This document shows, piece by piece, positions 6,973 through 8,407 of a DNA stretch of 8,407 nt. The notes under the pieces were generated by a model. It saw only the letters and a list, made by a program, of their open reading frames with translations. It had not been told where the DNA came from and ran no database searches. The position numbers were made by a program, and so were the translations under genes. Position 1 is the first letter of the stretch, and every line of letters begins with the position of its first letter. The stretch comes from Rhodocyclaceae bacterium. Lineage in GTDB: Bacteria; Pseudomonadota; Gammaproteobacteria; Burkholderiales; Rhodocyclaceae. The stretch lies in NCBI GenBank assembly GCA_020849155.1, contig JADLGU010000141.1:1-8407 (forward strand). The letters are read 5' to 3'.

Positions 6973-7322
6973 GCCTGGAAGCCCTTGTCGAGATAGGCGT
7001 TGATCGGCAAGTCGTCGGCAAGCAGCGCGCTGTCGATTTCCTCGTTCTCGGCCGCTTTCTCGAATTCGTTCCAGGTGGACACGCCGGCCACACCGATGGC
7101 CAGCCCGATCATGGCAATCAGCGTGCGGGCATAGGGGAATACCAGATCGGCTGCGACATGGCCGGCGCCGGCCAGGCTCAATCGGGCGCCTGCGACAGCC
7201 TGGTGGGCCAGCGCATTCTGGCGGGCGGCGAACAACCGATCGGCGGTTTTGCGGTCGAGTTGGTCGGTGCCCTGATTGAGATAGTGGCGGACCTTGTAGG
7301 CGAATTCCCGTTCAGTATTCAT
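6942..7322 (-). CDS. DUF3619 single-pass membrane protein, candidate anti-sigma factor
   Basis: This 126-residue protein belongs, by its motifs and position next to a sigma gene, to the DUF3619 family, which I do not know to be characterised. Residues 1-60 are charged and helical (LDRKTADRLFAARQNALAH, 22-40) and presumably cytoplasmic. One membrane segment follows (about 63-82), then a short acidic outer part with DLPINAYLDKGFQAWL (104-119). This N-in single-pass layout, directly downstream of and overlapping a sigma gene (ATGA), is that of many membrane anti-sigma factors; no zinc-binding HxxxCxxC motif is present. The ATG at 7322 has AAGGG nine bases upstream and gives the family N-terminus (MNTEREFAYKVRHYLN). 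An earlier in-frame ATG at 7406 lies inside the sigma gene and is rejected. The 3' end overlaps the DUF3106 gene by 31 bases. Confidence 0.88.
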   Translation of the reverse strand: MNTEREFAYKVRHYLNQGTDQLDRKTADRLFAARQNALAHQAVAGARLSLAGAGHVAADLVFPYARTLIAMIGLAIGVAGVSTWNEFEKAAENEEIDSALLADDLPINAYLDKGFQAWLSEHFSQD

Positions 7323-7882
7323 AGCTCGATTCCCTTTGCCTTCAATGCCGCAGCCAATGAATGGGTCGCCCGGGAGCAGTGCGTTTTCACGCTGCCTTCC
7401 GAGCATCCCATCGCCGCCGCGGTTTCGGCGATATCCATGTCTTCCCAGTAACGCATGAGAAACGCCTCGCGTTGACGCGGGGGCAGCCTCCTGACTTCTT
7501 CTTCAATGATTGCAAGGACTTGCGTTTGCTCAAGGCTTGCATGCGGGGTTGCCGGACTATATGACCCCTGCTCGACCTCCAAAGTTTCCAGCGGGTCCGA
7601 CTCGTCGTCGTCCGAGGATGCAAACGCCGAAAGCAGGGTGGTCCAGGTGGAGCGGACTTTCTGCCTGCGGTAAAAGTCGCGGATGGTGTACTGCAGGATG
7701 CGCTGGAACAGCATCGGCAGTTCGTTGGCCGGTTTGCCGCCGTATTTCTCGGCCAGCTTGAGCATGGCGTCCTGCACGATGTCGAGCGCCACCTCATCGT
7801 CGCGAACCGCAAACAAGGCCTGCTTGTAGGCGCGCCGCTCGACGCTGGCGAGAAAATCCGACAGTTCCGTGCGCGCAGCCAG
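7319..7882 (-). CDS. ECF-like RNA polymerase sigma factor, apparent CTG start
   Basis: This sigma factor redirects RNA polymerase to a target promoter set that the sequence does not identify. Read from CTG 7882-7880 it has 187 residues. Region 2 is at about 10-80, with ELSDFLASVERRAYKQA, DIVQDAMLKLAEKYG and IRDFYRRQKVRSTW. An acidic linker (about 85-120) follows, then region 4 at about 126-182, with RLPPRQREAFLMRYWEDM and the helix-turn-helix AETAAAMGCSEGSVKTHCSRA. The first ATG/GTG/TTG in frame is a TTG at 7816, inside region 2, and using it would remove 22 residues that fit the family. Upstream the frame is closed by a TGA at 7888-7886, so ATC (7885) or CTG (7882) are the only full-length options, and CTG aligns with the usual family start. 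A GGA about ten bases upstream is the best ribosome site. It overlaps DUF3619 by ATGA and diverges from the acetolactate synthase gene. Confidence 0.9.
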   Translation of the reverse strand: MAARTELSDFLASVERRAYKQALFAVRDDEVALDIVQDAMLKLAEKYGGKPANELPMLFQRILQYTIRDFYRRQKVRSTWTTLLSAFASSDDDESDPLETLEVEQGSYSPATPHASLEQTQVLAIIEEEVRRLPPRQREAFLMRYWEDMDIAETAAAMGCSEGSVKTHCSRATHSLAAALKAKGIEL

Positions 7883-7885
7883 GAT

Positions 7886-7897
7886 TCAGTTTTCCAT
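7886..7897 (-). other. Three-codon mini-ORF (Met-Glu-Asn-stop) before the sigma gene
   Basis: ATG GAA AAC TGA lies in the same frame as the sigma factor and ends three bases before the proposed CTG start. It may be chance, a translational brake, or the true start of a frame interrupted by the TGA through mutation or sequence error. Its translation cannot be judged from sequence alone. Confidence 0.3.
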
Positions 7898-7902
7898 TCG
7901 TT

Positions 7903-7923
7903 GCGAAGGGGATTTTCCTTCGC
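7903..7923. repeat. Perfect 7-bp inverted repeat in the divergent control region
   Basis: GCGAAGG (7903-7909) and CCTTCGC (7917-7923) are separated by 7 bases. The element lies just before the -35 box of the acetolactate synthase promoter and in the probable leader of the sigma gene on the other strand. It could be an operator or an mRNA hairpin near the sigma start. No T-run follows on either strand, so it is not a typical terminator. Confidence 0.5.
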
Positions 7924-7931
7924 GAAATGCC

Positions 7932-7960
7932 TTGACCAAAGACGGGGGAGTAAGTAAAGT
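7932..7960 (+). promoter_or_regulatory. Sigma70-type promoter for the acetolactate synthase gene
   Basis: TTGACC (7932-7937, 5 of 6 to consensus) and TAAAGT (7955-7960, 4 of 6) are separated by exactly 17 bases. Transcription would start near 7967, giving a leader of about 37 bases before the ATG at 8004. No attenuator-type terminator fits in so short a leader. Confidence 0.6.
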
Positions 7961-8003
7961 CACAAGTTTTTCAGCCGCTTATGAAGGCTTTCCGGGTGCA
8001 ACA

Positions 8004-8407
8004 ATGGTTTTGACGGGTGCGGAAATTGTAATCAGGTGCCTGCAGGAAGAAAAGGTCGAATACGTTTTCGGCTATCCCGGCGGTTCCGTGCTGTTCATTT
8101 ATGACGAACTGTTCAAGCAGGACAAGGTTCGCCATGTGCTGGTGCGCCACGAGCAGGGCGCGGTGCACGCCGCCGACGGCTACGCGCGTTCGACCGAACG
8201 GGTCGGCGTGGCCCTGGTCACTTCCGGCCCGGGGGTGACCAATGCCGTCACCGGCATCGCCACCGCCTACATGGATTCGATTCCCCTGGTGATCATCTCC
8301 GGCCAGGTGCCCACCGCCTACATCGGCCAGGACGCTTTCCAGGAAGTCGACACTGTCGGCATCACCCGTCCCTGCGTCAAGCACAATTTCCTGGTCAAGG
8401 ACGTCAA
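8004..8407 (+). CDS. ilvB: Acetolactate synthase large subunit, N-terminal 134 residues (3' end outside window)
   Basis: This thiamine-diphosphate enzyme condenses two pyruvates to acetolactate, or pyruvate with 2-oxobutyrate, in the first common step of valine, leucine and isoleucine synthesis. The visible part belongs to the N-terminal ThDP-binding domain: LTGAEIVIRCLQEE (3-16), VFGYPGGSVL (21-30), VRHEQGAVHAADGYAR (47-62) with the cofactor-activating glutamate at E50, TSGPGVTN (73-80) and GQDAFQEVDTVGITRPCVKH (108-127). The ATG at 8004 gives the family N-terminus, and no other in-frame start lies nearby upstream; the ribosome site is weak. The gene could equally be named ilvI; by family custom a small subunit gene (ilvH or ilvN) would be expected downstream, outside the window. 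Confidence 0.96.
   Translation, partial: MVLTGAEIVIRCLQEEKVEYVFGYPGGSVLFIYDELFKQDKVRHVLVRHEQGAVHAADGYARSTERVGVALVTSGPGVTNAVTGIATAYMDSIPLVIISGQVPTAYIGQDAFQEVDTVGITRPCVKHNFLVKDV

Noticed and set aside
7814..7816. TTG as start of the sigma factor
   Set aside because: It would remove 22 upstream residues that fit sigma region 2, and it has no supporting ribosome binding site.
7971..8384. Minus-strand open frame of 137 codons opposite ilvB
   Set aside because: It is antisense to the strongly conserved acetolactate synthase N-terminus and is explained as a shadow.
1..8407. Mobile element, CRISPR array, tRNA or rRNA
   Set aside because: No transposase, regularly spaced direct repeats, cloverleaf-like segment or rRNA sequence was recognised on either strand.

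Overview
The window is GC-rich chromosomal DNA of a betaproteobacterium, most likely of the Rhodocyclales or a near relative. This rests on the conserved gene order, the close fit of the proteins to betaproteobacterial families, and the DUF3619 and DUF3106 families next to an acetolactate synthase gene. It is dense housekeeping DNA with very short intergenic gaps and no sign of insertion sequences, phage, CRISPR, tRNA or rRNA. Genus-level assignment is not possible by eye.

Region 1 (1-3582, minus strand) is a pepA - holC - small gene - valS operon: leucyl aminopeptidase, DNA polymerase III chi subunit, an uncharacterised 135-residue protein, and valyl-tRNA synthetase, whose 3' part lies beyond the left edge. 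pepA/holC and holC/small gene each share a 4-base start/stop overlap. A hairpin, a perfect TATAAT and a T-rich tract lie just before valS. The C-terminal half of the small protein resembles the C-terminal domain of the alphaproteobacterial polar organiser PopZ (DUF2497), and in alphaproteobacteria popZ is, to my recollection, also commonly next to valS.

Region 2 (3657-5827, plus strand) is lptF-lptG, the two membrane subunits of the LPS export transporter, overlapping by ATGA. It diverges from pepA over about 75 bases, as in Escherichia coli. A good sigma70-type promoter for pepA sits so close that its -35 box nearly touches the lptF start codon.

Region 3 (5828-7882, minus strand) is a tight four-gene unit: an ECF-like sigma factor, a single-pass membrane protein (DUF3619) with anti-sigma-like layout, a secreted helical protein with an Ala/Pro/Glu repeat tail (DUF3106), and an RDD-family membrane protein. 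The first three genes overlap and the last pair is 2 bases apart. This looks like an uncharacterised envelope-sensing regulatory module. The sigma gene has no ATG, GTG or TTG at the position the protein family requires. A CTG fits, immediately after a 3-codon mini-ORF ending in TGA.

Region 4 (7883-8407) is a divergent control region with a perfect inverted repeat and a strong sigma70-like promoter (TTGACC, 17 bases, TAAAGT). It leads into the start of the acetolactate synthase large-subunit gene, which is cut by the right edge. No stretch over 300 bases lacks a gene.
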